From Aquatica leii (taxonomy: Eukaryota > Arthropoda > Insecta > Coleoptera > Lampyridae), in NCBI GenBank assembly GCA_035610365.1, contig CM069434.1:99064806-99128805 (forward strand): a stretch of DNA of 64,000 nucleotides. The letters are read 5' to 3'. The position numbers and the translations under genes are program-made. Below, in pieces: positions 33,469 through 45,999 of the stretch; position 1 is the first letter of the stretch; every line of letters starts with the position of its first letter. The notes below the pieces were generated by a model. The model searched no databases. It saw only the letters and a list, made by a program, of their open reading frames with translations, and had not been told where the DNA came from.

Positions 33469-34497
33469 ATGCCACGCGAGTGTAAAAATCATCCCGATAG
33501 CTTCTGCTATGTCTGCGGGGAATTAACTTTAAAAGCGCAGCGAAAACCCCTTTCTCCGCTTGTTAAAACAGCTTATAAATTGTACTTTGTTTGTCAAGTT
33601 AGCGACCAGGACAAGACTTAGGCTCCATCAGTTTGCTGTACTACTTGTTACAGTAGTTTGACCAAATGGCTCAAAGGTACCCGTAAATCAATGCCATTTG
33701 CTGTGCCCATGGTTTGACGTGAACCTCGCTGTCATCTTACAGATTGTTACTTTTGTATGACTTCCACCGTCGGGTTTTCGAGCAAAAGTAAGCATACAAT
33801 TCAGTATTCCAATATTCCGTCAGCTCTAAGACTTGTTCCTCATAACGATACTTTGCTAATCCCAGAACCCCCAAACACTTATACTCTAGAGCCGGAAATT
33901 GATTTAAAAGACTCTGAACCACAATCTGAGGCTTCGAATGATACGTTCAATGATGATGAAGAGTATTTCGCAGATTTAGTTTCTCGGCAACCTCACCTCA
34001 CTCAATCGGAATTAAATGATCTTGTCAGGGATTTGCAGTTACCTAATACTAAATCTCAGCTCCTAGGATTGCGATTTCAACAGTGGAATCTCTTAGAAAA
34101 GGGAATAAAAATATCTTTCAACAGGACCAGACAAGCAACCCTAAAGAGTCTTTTCTCAGAAGATAAAGGTTTAGTGTTCTACCCTAATGCAAATTTATTG
34201 ATGACAGAGCTACAGATGCCATGTGACCCAAACAAATGGAGACTGTTTATAGACTCATCAAAAACAAGCTTAAAGGTTGTCCTGTTAGCAAATGGGAATT
34301 ACTTCCCATCAGTTCCAGTTGCATACTTTTTTGATATGAAAGAAACGTACGAAAACATCTTCAGAATCCTTGATAAAATTAGTTATCATGATTATAAGTG
34401 GAAACTTTGCGCTGACTTAAAAGTTGTTGCTCTACTCACGGGCCTGCCATCGAAAATGGTGGGTGATGGAAGAGAACGGAAGACATATTTGGATTGA
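33469..34497 (+). pseudogene. Uncharacterised zinc-binding protein of a multi-copy arthropod family, two stops
   Basis: One frame runs from ATG 33,469 to 34,497 with in-frame stops at 33,619-33,621 (TAG) and 33,715-33,717 (TGA). Both lie where related proteins, as I recall them, have Trp, so each would be a single-base change. The first 85 residues have a Cys/His cluster: CKNH, CYVCG, CCTTC and CYFC. The rest has an acidic linker and a conserved segment WRLFIDSSKTSLKVVLLANG followed by PVAYFFDMKETYENI and CADLKVVALLTGL. The family usually continues beyond this point, and here the frame is lost after VVALLTGLPSKM. Function is unknown; the family is multi-copy and may be element-borne. Confidence 0.65.
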
Positions 34498-34599
34498 GGA
34501 GGTCATTTTACATAAGAATCACCCGGAATAGTGTCAGGGCTCAATAAAAAATATTTTTTTGCAGACCAGTGTTCTTTAACAATCCGACTGGCAGTCTGA

Positions 34600-35722
34600 G
34601 GTACTAAAACAAATTTTAGTATTTTAATTGTTATTAAAGTGTTAAATTGAGAGGCAAAAGCGGTTTAAGACGTGTATAAAGTATGAAGAATAGGTTCATC
34701 CCAATCAAGCTGCAGTCGCCACAACCTTTGCAATAGACACTTGGAAAAAACACTACTGGAGATATCTATCCTAAAAGATCAAACAATCTAGTATTAAATA
34801 CTTTTTTTGTGTTACCTATATTGATAATGCTAAAAGTGTAAGAACATAATCTTGTTCAGGGTTCCACTGAATGCCTAAAATTATGTAAACTACTTCGTAA
34901 TCTGATATAAAAAAAAACTATTGTTTAACCATTTCTGCAAACTAAAAACGCCAAGTTTACAAAACTCAGTTCTAGCTGAATTTGAAGAACTCTTTTTTTG
35001 TATGCAGCACCTTAGACAAAGTTGTCAACATATATGTCTTCTTTTCCTTGTCGCTTTAGTATATCTACTTTTTTCATCACAAATCAATTGAGATAAAGCT
35101 GAAACAGCAAGAACACATAGAGACATTATTCCATATGTGACTGTCTGCGAAACAAAAGTTTTAACTAGAGAATTAAGAAAATTTCTCTAAACAACGTGCT
35201 AAAAATCATCAGAATGGGTAAAAACGTGTCTGTTCGGAAATGTCTGCTATAAAAATAAATTTGTGTAAGTTACACACAATATCTGTTAAACTGGACTGTA
35301 AAACAGAGCCCGCCAAAAGACTTTGGTTAAGAGAAATATTATCAATTTCTTTTGCGAAGACATCGAACACTATCCGAATTTTATTCAAATGAAGTTGGTG
35401 TTCTAAAAACACCTTAACAAATACCTCGTTTTCTAACAGTCCGTCAATACGTATCGGAACATAAAACAAAATTTCAGCAAGTTTCATAGAACCGAACCTT
35501 TTTTTCAACTCATTAAAAAGACTTGTCATCGGTAATTGTGAAGTTAAGGTTTTCAAGAATCTCATATACAAATTTTATTTTTAATTGATGATAAAAACGA
35601 GTTGATATAATTGACTTCACAACTTCTTTAGAAGCTAAAGTAGGTAAAGATCTTATTTTCGCAACTAAGACTCGTAAACGAGTAGGTTGAATGCCTAACC
35701 TATCTACATAGGATTGAGTCAA
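34600..35722 (-). pseudogene. BEL/Pao protease and reverse transcriptase, N-terminal part
   Basis: The frame 35,513-35,722 has an aspartic-protease-like segment (SYVDRLGIQPTRLRVLVAKI). The frame 35,209-35,571 carries the linker and RT start: PMTSLFNELKKRFGSM, then LNKIRIVFDVFAKE, the KLRVVFD-x-SAK motif of BEL/Pao RT, and SLNQSLLAGSVLQ. Further down the minus strand, 34,690-34,800 gives RLFDLLG-x-ISPV and LQRLWRLQLDWDEPI in different frames. These are the FDPLGLLSPV and LDWD blocks that mark this superfamily. The palm region between 35,200 and 34,820 is badly decayed. Confidence 0.8.
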
Positions 35723-35827
35723 AAATATATTTGAGATCTACTATCCAACACTCAAAACCGTCCCTAATATGTAATACGACTGTACGTAAAAAATATTCAT
35801 AGAGACAGTCGTACATAAACTAGTTTG

Positions 35828-36470
35828 TCACACAGTCATAGCATCGCTGTTAGAAGCAGACAAAAGTGTGTTAGTTTCAATAGGTTTATCTTCTTGAGAT
35901 TGACCGTTTAAGAAATTGTTACTAGAAGAGGACTTAGCCAAATTATTTAGAGAACTCCTTAAATAAAGAAGAAGGTGGTGACGTTCTTTGTAAGTATTAC
36001 AGTGATACAAAGACACACAATCACTGTTTTTATGTTCAGACAAAAAACAATTAAAACAAATGTTATGTTGTTTAATCAATTGGAAACGTGTATTAAGAGT
36101 GTTTTCAAGAAGCTTGGAATAATTAATTAACACAATTAACACAATCAACACAAGTTGAACCAACTAAGAATAGTGCATTGTGTTTCTGAGTAAATTTAGG
36201 TTTAATATTTCGAGTTAAAGCAGAAAATTTTTTGAATTTTTGCATGAATTCAAATTAATTTGAAAGATATTGCATTTTGGTTTGATAAAAAAATTAAATT
36301 GCAATTGCAAATAGGAAAAGCGTTGTACTTGAAATCTTCTTCAAAACTATATCTGGTATTATTTGCCAACATTTTTAAATCTAAGTGTAACAGAATGAAT
36401 TGAGCCATGTCCCTCATATCTAGCATGCAACTCACTAACGGGATCGGTCACCCTAATTATCGTAAACCAC
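35828..36470 (-). pseudogene. BEL/Pao gag with zinc knuckle
   Basis: The frame 35,828-36,163 has a perfect C-x2-C-x4-H-x4-C knuckle (CFNCFLSEHKNSDC) and then a C-x6-HH segment, as in BEL/Pao gag just before the protease. Upstream, 36,290-36,465 gives VTDPVSELHARYEGHG in one frame, an N-terminal gag-like stretch just after the primer site. The rest is broken. Gag binds the element RNA and forms the particle. Confidence 0.65.
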
Positions 36471-36490
36471 CAGCTCTTGACTACGTTAGT

Positions 36491-36499
36491 CCATCGCCA
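36491..36499 (-). promoter_or_regulatory. Candidate BEL/Pao primer-binding site
   Basis: On the minus strand the bases read TGGCGATGG, about 30 bases upstream of the gag-like reading. TGGCGA starts are usual in BEL-type primer sites. It places the inner edge of the 5' LTR at about 36,500. Confidence 0.5.
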
Positions 36500-36640
36500 A
36501 AAATACATTGTCGCCCAGAAAACACCGGGCCAAATTCAGGTAAAGCCAAACCAGAATAACTCTACATCTCCTCTAATCTTCATTTAGCGTAAACAGCATA
36601 ACTTACTCTCGACATAAATTACTGTTACGTAATTGTATAA
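36500..36640 (-). repeat. LTR-like repeat B (candidate BEL/Pao 5' LTR end)
   Basis: Aligns with 24,956-25,052 up to TTTAGCGTAAACA at 36,582-36,594, then diverges. Its position just outside the primer site agrees with an LTR. The outer end was not found. Confidence 0.45.
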
Positions 36641-37850
36641 AAAAAAATGAATAAAACTTCTGTATTTGCAAAACTAAATTAAGTAATACTAATTTTCGTA
36701 TTAGTTCTTAGTCTTCGATCTTTAATGACTTGATGTTCTATTCCATGTTATGCTAAGTTTGTTACGTGTATTTAGTATAGCCATGTTTCGTTTTTCTCCG
36801 TTTTTGCTATTCTGGTTCTTTGAGCATCTTCCACAGATGATAACCTGCTAAACCGTTCTTTGAATAATCTTTTTTTATTTGGGCCTAAAAAAACTGCCGC
36901 ACAGTAGTATTCTGTTCACTTAGAAATTTAGATTGCATTATAATTTATTAGTTCCGTCAGATAACATGTTTACCGTGGAATATGTAGAGTTCAGTTTGTG
37001 TTAACGTAATTTATCTTAGGGATCATTCTTCTTCTGACGTATCCAGTACAACTCTGCCATTTTAATAGCCTCTCTACTTTAAAGGATCTATCGTGTTTAG
37101 TGTAACTTAAAAATTTTAGATTTAAAAGTTAGTCCACTCTAAAAAAGTAAATTCTATTTGAAATGTGTTTACCAAGACAGGAGGTTTTTTGTTGAAAGAG
37201 TCCAAAGCTCTATTTAAAGTCAATCACCTTAATGTTTAACAACTAAACTTGGGAAACAACCGATGTAATTTAATAATAATTAAACAATTTTTTTAGAGAG
37301 TCATTGATCTAATGCCCTAATGGAGAAGCCGCCACTCTGTATATGTAATTTCTAGTATAGTGAAAAAGAGTAAATATTTAGCTCACAAAAAAATAGAAGA
37401 TATAGCAAACCTTTCATAGTTTGAACAGACATTGGTTACGGCAATAGTGCTTCACATGTGAGTAGAACCGGAGACTATATTTAAAGCATCACTTATCTGG
37501 GTTAGACATCCTACAAAAATACTTTTTAAAAATCATTTTTGGGAAAAGTATTTTATATCCGGGTAATTTGTTATATAAAGAAAGCAAATTATTTGACTTA
37601 TACGTTCACTTCAGCATTATTTAAATTTTTATTTCAATAACTCACGCACAAGTTTTTTTACTTCTGTGAGTTAAGTCCGAGCCATTTATTTCTGAAAGTT
37701 CTAGGATAGTTAAGTTATTTAAATATATAATATATACATATTTTGTTTTTACTTTTCAGAAATAAATATTATATATTATTATTATATATTATTATAAAAT
37801 TTTGTCTTTATTTAGTAGCATATTTCCTTTTAAAATTAAAAAAAAAATCC
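36641..37850. other. AT-rich DNA, no gene seen
   Basis: No recognisable reading frame or repeat end. It may include the rest of the BEL 5' LTR. Confidence 0.5.
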
Positions 37851-38230
37851 TGTTAAATATGGCGTTTTTATACAAATGTTTTTGCGCATGGAAATTTTGT
37901 AGGAAAAATTGAAAACAGCACACCAGCACAAAAATACTCACAAAAACGGAAGAAAGGCATATTCACACAAATATGTTTGTTGGTATCAACCTATCATTCT
38001 GATGATATTAGAGGTGAAAATAAAAATTAATCAGATATTAACCTTTTTTTATGATGAAATCAAACGAGGTGATGACTTTGTAGACCAGATTTTGGTTATT
38101 GCAGCCATTAATGCGTACTCCTTATTGATTCTTAACTGGCCGCATTAGAATAAAAATAAAAGCTATTAGCGTCGTTTGTTTTTGCAAAAATTTGAACTTG
38201 CAGTATCGCTTCTCTTTATTGCAAAAAGAG
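37851..38230 (+). pseudogene. piggyBac transposase C-terminal remnant
   Basis: The frame 37,909-38,148 has LTFFYDEIKRGDDFVDQ, matching the piggyBac block Y-N-x-T-K-G-G-V-D-x-x-D-Q that follows the catalytic core. It is followed after a short gap by AINAYSLLILNW, matching the later I-N-A-Y block. The segment between them is missing and the rest is unreadable. piggyBac transposases cut and paste at TTAA. The match is short, and no ends or target repeat were seen. Confidence 0.5.
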
Positions 38231-40345
38231 CGAAACTTACCCAAGGTGTAGCTGTAACACAATCTCTAATAGTTGTTTGAACTGGAAAAACTTTATTAAT
38301 TTATTTATTTGTGGTTAAAAAAATATTCTTTTTTTTATTTTTGCATCACTTACTTTTTAGGCATTTAAAACTGTTAGGTACTCTAAATTTAAATTGTGCT
38401 ATCATGTATATTTTTGCTTGATTTGAAGTTAGTTTTTTACTTTTCGACGCCATCTAACAAGTATCGCGTTTGTTAGTTCCGTTCAAGTCCCAATTTCTAT
38501 TTCCACTTTGTCATACACGGAAATAGTCTACTTAAATTTAAAGAATTATTTTTCAAAACATCCACGTGTTGTGGCGTAATGTATTTTGAAAACAGCTTTA
38601 ATTTATTCAACGCAAGGTAAGATTTTTCTATTCTTATACGAATTAAGTGTAAATTCTATGTCGATTTCTTAGCGCCACGTGTTACCTTCAAATGTGGGTA
38701 ACGATTATCTATCTATAAAAGTTAAGCACCCCTTTGGTGGGTCAGAAACATTCGGACCAATTGTGGAAAATTTTTAAAGTGAAGCATTGAATCTATAATT
38801 AACTGATATACGTTTAACAACACTTTTAGGAAAGTACACATGTAACAGCATGCGGTAGACTCCATTTTACTTATCATAAATGTTATCTTTTACTTTTTTG
38901 TAGATTTAGTCACTTCTTTGCACGATTCTTGTAGTTAGCTTAATTACAGGTGGGCTATTAGGGAAACGTTTTCTAGAAGTTAACCCCGGATTTAGGTAAG
39001 TCAAATTTTGATTGTTATCGCAGATTGTTATTGCATGCTGATGTGTAAACCGTTAATTAACATTGTTAATTTAATTAATTTACAGATAATTTGTATGTCC
39101 TTGCCATTTAAATTTAAATTCGCAAACTTCTAGAAGCCTGTAGCTAAACCTTCACCATCAGGATTTACCGTTTTTAAACAATTTGTCATCAAACCAAGCT
39201 TGATATGCAACGGGATATGTTATATTTTCCACATTTTTTTTTTTCTAAGTGATTTTTTTTATTCACTCAAAAAGCAACATAACTTAGCGAAACCAAGATG
39301 AAGACCACGGATAAGCGCTATCACTTTCAAATATACATAAATGTGCCAAGAATTCTGTTCACACCGTATCGATTGAGTAAAAATTTTATATTTGCATAAA
39401 TCTCTTTCATGTATGCAACATAAGCAAAAGGGATTGAAAAATGTTAATTTTTATTATAAAGCAGGACAGCTTTTAAGCTTGGTTTGGAGGAATGTATGAA
39501 ATAATATATATTCTTCAGGAGTGTGTTTTTGTCTTAGTTTATGTAATGAAGATTCTACATTGATGCAATACACTAAGTTATCTTGCATGAAACATAGATA
39601 TTACAACTTCTTTTCCGTTGACGATAAAAGCATACTCCAGCTTTCTTTTTAAGTTTTTTAATCTTGAAACTAATAATTCAGTTTGCATTTCGGATAAATT
39701 TAGATCGCAAAATTGAGTTCGGGTTTTTGTAAGTTCCTGTTGTTTGTACAAAAAAATTTGGATCCTGGAACATGTTTAATGGCCAAATGAATTTTTGGAT
39801 ATTTAACTAAATTCTTAGTCTTATTCATGATCCTACTAATGTTTACAATACAAAAATAACAGTTCTGAAATAATTTTTTGGTTCTCTCCGTACCATGAAA
39901 ACTGGAAATGGCATATGATGCAATTTTCTATTCAACTAGCTAATTAGCAAAGTTACACAAGAAGCATTAAGATGTAAGGTGCCCAAGATTTGTTCTGATT
40001 ACCAATTTTACAGCTAAAATACAACTCATACACTAAAGGTGTAATGTTTCTTCTTTGAGAGTTGAAAGTCGATTCGCCATAAAAGTAACAAAAACTATTT
40101 GGATGATTCTATGCATTTTCAGGCAGAGTTCATACAATTTTCAGAAAGATAATATTATACTCTTATAGACCAAACAATGGAATTGAGCACGTTTGACAGA
40201 AACCGTAGATACTGTTCACTCGATAAACAGTGCACAATTAATGATTAAAGTTTTGGAGTGCATGCTATGCAATTTATTATTGAGTGCTGTGATTCACTTC
40301 TATACTTGTTGCTTGCTGTTAACAAAACATAGCCTCTACTCCTCA
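38231..40345. other. AT-rich DNA, no gene seen
   Basis: No coding motif on either strand. Confidence 0.5.
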
Positions 40346-40617
40346 AGTCTTACTTCATGCGTCCACGTCGCGAAACCGGAAAGGTGAGCAACCCTCGGGG
40401 AAACTAGGTCACGGCAAAACTGAAGAAGACAAACGGGTGGTGGTAGAGTATCCTAAATTGGCCATTTTACTACACTAAATAAATTCAAGCGCGACGGTTT
40501 CCATATTGGACAGCTTCTTGGTATACGTTTGTTCTTCAAAATAAAGCGGTAGTTATTTAATTAGAAAGGAAACTGAAAATTACCTCAGTATTTTTAATCT
40601 TTAGAAAAATCTTATGT

Positions 40618-41460
40618 ATGATTGAAAAAATCAAAAAATTGACCCTCAGTAACCGGGAGCTCTTAAATGGGCAGAAGGTGCTAAGAATCTCCGGCTTAAT
40701 AACAAGGAAGATAGCTACGTGGAATGTAAAAAGTCTATTTTCAAGCGGTAAAAGGCACAACATTATTAGAGAAATGAAAAGATTAGAAATAGACATACTC
40801 GGTATAAAAGAAATGCGATGGCCCAATACAGGACATTGTGTGATGAATCATCATCATGTTTATTATTCTGGTAATGATGATAACAATCATTTAAAGAGTG
40901 TTGGTATTATCATCACCGAAGAATTTAATGAATGTATGGATAGCAGGTTACCAATATTAGACAGAGTTATTCTGATCCAGCTCAATGCAAAACCGTTTCC
41001 ACAAAACATAATCCAAGTCTATGCGCCAACTTGCGACGCCACAGACGACGACATTGACTTATTCTACTCATACATAAACAAAGCCATGGAATACGTACCA
41101 ATCATCAAAAATCACAATTATTAAAGGTGATTTTAATGCAAAAGTAGGATGCGGTAAAAGATCAAATGTAGCGGGTGAGTTTGGTTTGGGAAATGCTAAT
41201 TAATGAGGAAATCGCCTAGTGCAATATTGTCAAGAACAGGATTTTCTGATTATAAATACGTAGTTCAAATTGCCACATCCACGAATATATACATGGACAC
41301 CTAATGCAAACAATAATATGAAGAACCAAATTGATTTCATTATTATAAACAGATGATTTCAAAATTGTATAAAGAGCGCAAAAACATATCCCGGTGCGGA
41401 TGTCTATTCCGACCACAATTTACTATCGGCACAACACAAATGTCAAAGACAAGTGGAACA
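40618..41460 (+). pseudogene. RTE LINE endonuclease
   Basis: The frame 40,618-41,124 has KIATWNVKSLFSSGK (Asn of the active site), DILGIKEMRW (Glu), a YYSGNDD block, VGIIITEEF and IQVYAPTCD. A frame change near 41,110 passes to IKGDFNAKVGCGK (catalytic Asp and Asn), then YTWTPNANN, NQIDFIIINR and a VYSDHNLL block with the SDH triad at about 41,405. It has two stops after the frameshift. Active-site residues are all still present, so decay is recent or mild. Confidence 0.88.
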
Positions 41461-41859
41461 ACATCATGACAACAACTAAAAATGTAAGATCAGAGCAACT
41501 ACTATCAAACGGAAGACTAAAGGTAAAGTCGTAGATGACGTACAATTTTAGAATTAATGGATCAAAGAAGAATGGTAGAAAATATCAATTCAGATAGATA
41601 TCACACACTGCAAAAAACAATTTGTAACCAAATAAGGCAAGCAAAAAAGCAAGAGCAAAAAGAGCACAAAAACACGATTCTTTCAGCTTACACAAAAAAG
41701 TGAAGCAGGCAGCAGGTGCACACAGGTTTAAATAGCAACTACTAACGTCAACTGAACAAAAATTATAAGAATGACATAGTTGTATACATTCCATGATCAA
41801 GAAGTGTTAATCATTACATCAACGGCAATGAAAAAGCTTAGTGTACTCTTTATAGTGCT

Positions 41860-43240
41860 GGATTTTTTCAATGACATATACACGAGCAAATTCCAGCTGT
41901 TTGGCTTAAATTGACCTTTGTAACTTTTCCAAAAAAACCTAGTGCAAAACATTGCAATAATCACAGGTTAATTAGTTTGATGAGTCATTTTCACAAGTTA
42001 TTTTTCAAAATCATACACGCACGAATTTACCAAAAATGTGAAGAACAAATCGACAAAACCCAATTCAGTTTCAGGAACGGGTTCGGTACACGTCTAGCTT
42101 TGTTTAGTATGCAAGTTTTAGTGCAGCGTTGTCGTGATGTGAACAATATTTTTACCTGCTTTATTGGTTACAAAAAAGCTTTTGATACTGTACAACACGA
42201 TAAGCTGATTAAAATTCTTAAGGATGTGGGATTAGATAAACGAGACATTCGTATAATCGCAAATTTGTACTGGAATCAGACCTCTGCAGTTCATGTAGAT
42301 AGTGACATTACTGAGATGTCAAAAATCTTAAAAGGCGTCAGACTGGGCTGCGTGTTATCACCGCTCCTCTTCAATTTGAGTTCAGAAAGTATCTTCTGTG
42401 GCATTGGCGTCAAAATTAACAGTGTTCCAATCAATAATCTGAGATACGCAGACGATACTGCTTTGATAGCTACTGGACAAAAAGATTTACAGGTTTTACT
42501 GGACAAGGTAGCTGTTAAAAGTTTTGAAATCTGACTGAAACTGAACGTAAAGAAGACGAAATAGATGTTATTCAGCATAGACAACAAACCCAAGCATTCG
42601 TATGGTACTATAAGGGTAGGTAACGACATCATTGAAAAAAAATCAACATGCAAATACCTTGGTTGTCGTTTAAACGAAAATTAGGACAACTGTCTAAAAA
42701 TTAAATGGAGAATTAAACAGACTAGGCAAGCATTCTTAAAGCTGAGAACAGTACTCACTAAGCGAGACATGACAATTTCACTTCGTGTACGATTATTGCG
42801 CTGTTATGTGTTCAGAATTTTACTATATGGCATGGAAGCATGCAAACTGACCGAAACTATGTGTAAAAAATTGTAATTCTTTGAAATGTGGACGTTCTGT
42901 ACGAATAAATTGAATTGAATATTGAAAATTTCATAGACCGCCAAAAATCAAACGAATATGTGCAGACCCAAATGAACACACAACCAGAAGTTATCAATAC
43001 CATTAAAAAGCGGAAATTGAAATATTTGTGTCACATCATGCGTAATGACAAATACGACCTACTCCAACTAATCATACAAGGTAAAATTGAAGGAAAAAGA
43101 TCTAAGGATAGGAGAAGAACATCGTGGTTGAAAAACCTACGACAATAGTTCGAACTCAGCACAAGAACAATATTCAAAACTGTAGCAGATAAAATTAAAA
43201 CCATGCAAATGGTCATCAACGTTCTCGGAGGACATGGTAC
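41860..43240 (+). pseudogene. RTE LINE reverse transcriptase and C-terminal domain
   Basis: The 207-codon frame at 41,911-42,534 has VTFPKKPSAKHCNNHRLISL, FSFRNGFGTRLALFS, then motif A as CFIGYKKAFD, GCVLSPLLFN and RYADDTALIA (YADD at residues 179-182). Motif A has Gly at residue 86 where related elements have the catalytic Asp. Downstream, in other frames, are STCKYLGCRLNEN (42,640-42,680), LRLLRCYVFRILLYGMEA (about 42,785-42,840), and the frame 42,915-43,148 with KYLCHIMRNDKYDLLQLIIQ and RRRTSWLKNLRQ, the usual C-terminal block. Stops at 42,532 and 42,682 break it. Confidence 0.85.
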
Positions 43241-43259
43241 ATAAAGAAGAAAAGAAGTA

Positions 43260-45345
43260 TGTTGGCATTGTCTTAATGATCTAAATTCTATACTTTCACT
43301 TTACTTAAACAAATGAATTAGTCATTAAATTGCATTACTTTGTTGTTTTGAGCAAAATGTGAAGATATATAAATAGGCCGATTACAAAAAAGGAAGCATT
43401 TAGATACATTATGATCTTATTTTCTGAATCAGCACACAAAAATGTACAAGTATCAGTAAAATTCAATTAACTTAACAAAATCATTGTTGACCAGTGTTAT
43501 CGTATAGTATACTTATACTTAATCAAATTATTTTATTTAAGGAACGTACACGGAGAGAAATATTATACTGAATTTAATCATTACGATTTCATATTTAAAG
43601 CATTTGCTTTTTTTCTAAAATTGATCCACGTTCACATAACATTCAACGTAAATGTACTAAAATTTAAACTAAATCTCTTATTGCAATGCAATTACAGCTA
43701 CAATCTAATAAAATAGAAGTTTAATTCAAGCGTACATCGGCTTGACTCAAAACCAACAGCTTTTTGCATGATACATATCAATTCCGCATAACCTTTTTTT
43801 CCGTGTACTAATGTATATAAAAACATGGATTCATATAATATGATTTTTGTACAATACTAAAATAAATTGGAAAAAAAGTGTTTAAGTGTTAGGATCACTT
43901 CAATTTAATAAAATAAATAGAAAAAGAAAAGAACCAGACGGATATAAAACAGTGGATATTTAAGTTTTCATACGGTCATCGTGAAAAAGATGCAATCAAA
44001 TTTCACACGTCACCTAAAGATTGACAATTTCCTTTACTAAATCGAGTTTCGGCTTTTTATGCACGTGACGTATTTTACAACTTCTAAACACAAATCTTTA
44101 TATTCTTCTACAGGTTTAAGCGCGTAAAACCAAACATGTTTTTAGATTAATTAAAAACCATGACGCAATAAAATTAAAAGGATTACAATTAACGTAATTA
44201 CAGTTCGAAGGAGTATTCGCTGAATTGGAGACGCAAGAAACACGAATTGCATTTTAAGCCGTCTATTGTGTTAAGGAGTTTCAAATTGTAAATGTTTGAC
44301 TTTCTTTTAAAACGAATGGAACTAGTAGATTAAATAAAGTACAACTGAATTGTATTGTATAATTAGAAATGTACTACACATGTTGCTTTAATGATTCCAT
44401 AAATTTTGCAACTGCTGCAATATATACTGGCGTTCACAGTCGTCTATTCTAATAACTAGACAACAAGATACTTGAAAACCTTTTTGTTTAAAATTCTCTT
44501 TCTCATAAATATTCATTTAGAAAATCGAAGAAAATCTGTGCTTATGTTAAAGCGATTCAATAAACTTAAAAAATTGTTATAATATAGGAAGATACAAGGC
44601 TACATAAATATAATAAAATTTTATTTATTATACTTCCATTTTTTTGGTTGCATAATCAAAACTAATAATTATGATCAGAAATTTAAATGTAAAACAAGTT
44701 AATACATGTATATGTATGTGGGAGATTTTACAACTTTGTTTTGAACGCTAAAGCAACATGATATTATAATTCTTAATCTCTAATTCAATACATATCCAAT
44801 ATTACGTGTCGTCTTAAAATTAAATATTATATTTTACATTAATGCATAATTTTATCATTATAAAACTACTGTTAGACATAATGATGTGAAAATGTTTATA
44901 TTTAAAGAAGTATTTAAAAGACTGAATTTTTTTGCTTAAAAAACTTTTTTCTTTTAAAATTAATTTTTAGTTGACTTTGCTTATTTTACGATTATTATAA
45001 AGTTGTACCAAACATTTTTCAAATTTTATTGCATGAAATTTTATACAACTATAAAAACAATTTTATTCAGTTAATAAATAATATTACAGAATTATGTTGG
45101 TAATATTAGCAGTTAAAAAGTTGATGTTTTTATTAGTTTGTTTTCTGATTATTAAGTTTTAACTGTTTTCTATAAGTTGACGTTATTAAAAGCTTTGACA
45201 TTAGAACTTTTACAATTTATTATATACTATCGTTATTACATAATTGTTAATACATAGATAAGATTAAAATTTTTTTTTACTATTAGCGATAGTACAGAAA
45301 TGTAACAAAGAAAAAACATGTGAAACATTAAAAAAATTAGTACAA
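43260..45345. other. AT-rich DNA, no gene seen
   Basis: No open frame over 60 codons and no element ends recognised. Confidence 0.55.
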
Positions 45346-45499
45346 TACAGCTGGACCTCTTTAATCCGAACTAATAATTATCGAAATGACAAATGACAAG
45401 AAATAAATATTTTCTTGTTTCTCTAAGAATTTTCACATTTTCACAATAAATAATGCTTTATTTTCAAATAAAAAATTAACTTACTTGATAAATTAACTG

Positions 45500-45995
45500 T
45501 GAGATTATCGTCTTTAGTCCAACCATCATCAAGAAGTGGTGTAAGAAGTTTAGTCCAGTACTTTTGGATAAGTTCCGGCCTTACATCTTCCCATCCTCTT
45601 CATTTTTAAAAGCTCGTGGCTTTTGAGATTTGCCTACTACAAACAATCGCATTTTATGTGTGCCGACCTGGAGCTGATGTTTTAGCTTGATGAGCAAGTG
45701 TTTTTTGAAAAAGTAATTTCCAGAAAAGTCCGCTTTCGTCGGCATTATAAATTTGATCTGGACACAACTGCATTTCTACTATTTTATTTCGAAGTGTATT
45801 TTTACAAGGCTCAACAGAAGCTTCATCACTTGATAATTTTTCTCTTGTAATTGAAAATTGTCGAATTTCGTATCTGTTTTTAAACTTATCGAGCCATCCG
45901 GAGCTAGCTTTAAAATTGTCATCGTTGTGAGTCTGACCATAAAAGAATAGTGCTTTTTCACACAAAATTTCTTCTGATATGGACCCACCTAACAT
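45500..45995 (-). pseudogene. Tigger-like transposase, CENP-B domain and start of DDE
   Basis: The frame 45,654-45,995 has GGSISEEILCEKALFFY and then ASSGWLDKFKNRYEIR, the CENP-B-type DNA-binding helix-turn-helix. It continues with QIYNADESGLFWKLL, the first catalytic Asp of the DDE domain, and PGR near the end. After a frame change, 45,600-45,655 gives a KMRLFVVG-K-x-x-K-P-R-A-F-K-N segment, but the following catalytic Asp residues are absent. It resembles jerky-homologue proteins of insects. The protein cannot be active. Confidence 0.82.
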
Positions 45996-45999
45996 AATT

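Larger units (their letters stand above)
40346..43256 (+). mobile_element. RTE-type LINE (CFDP2-like), nearly full length
   Basis: A 2.9-kb plus-strand element. The 5' region at about 40,370-40,440 is GC-richer (GTGAGCAACC, then ACGGCAAAACTGAAGAAGAC), then come the endonuclease (40,618-41,460), a decayed linker, the RT (41,860-42,540) and the C-terminal region to about 43,240. It ends in a short GAAGAAAAGAAG tail rather than poly(A), usual for RTE elements. Closely related sequences in genomes are often labelled craniofacial development protein 2-like. The exact 5' end and target duplication could not be fixed. Confidence 0.8.
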
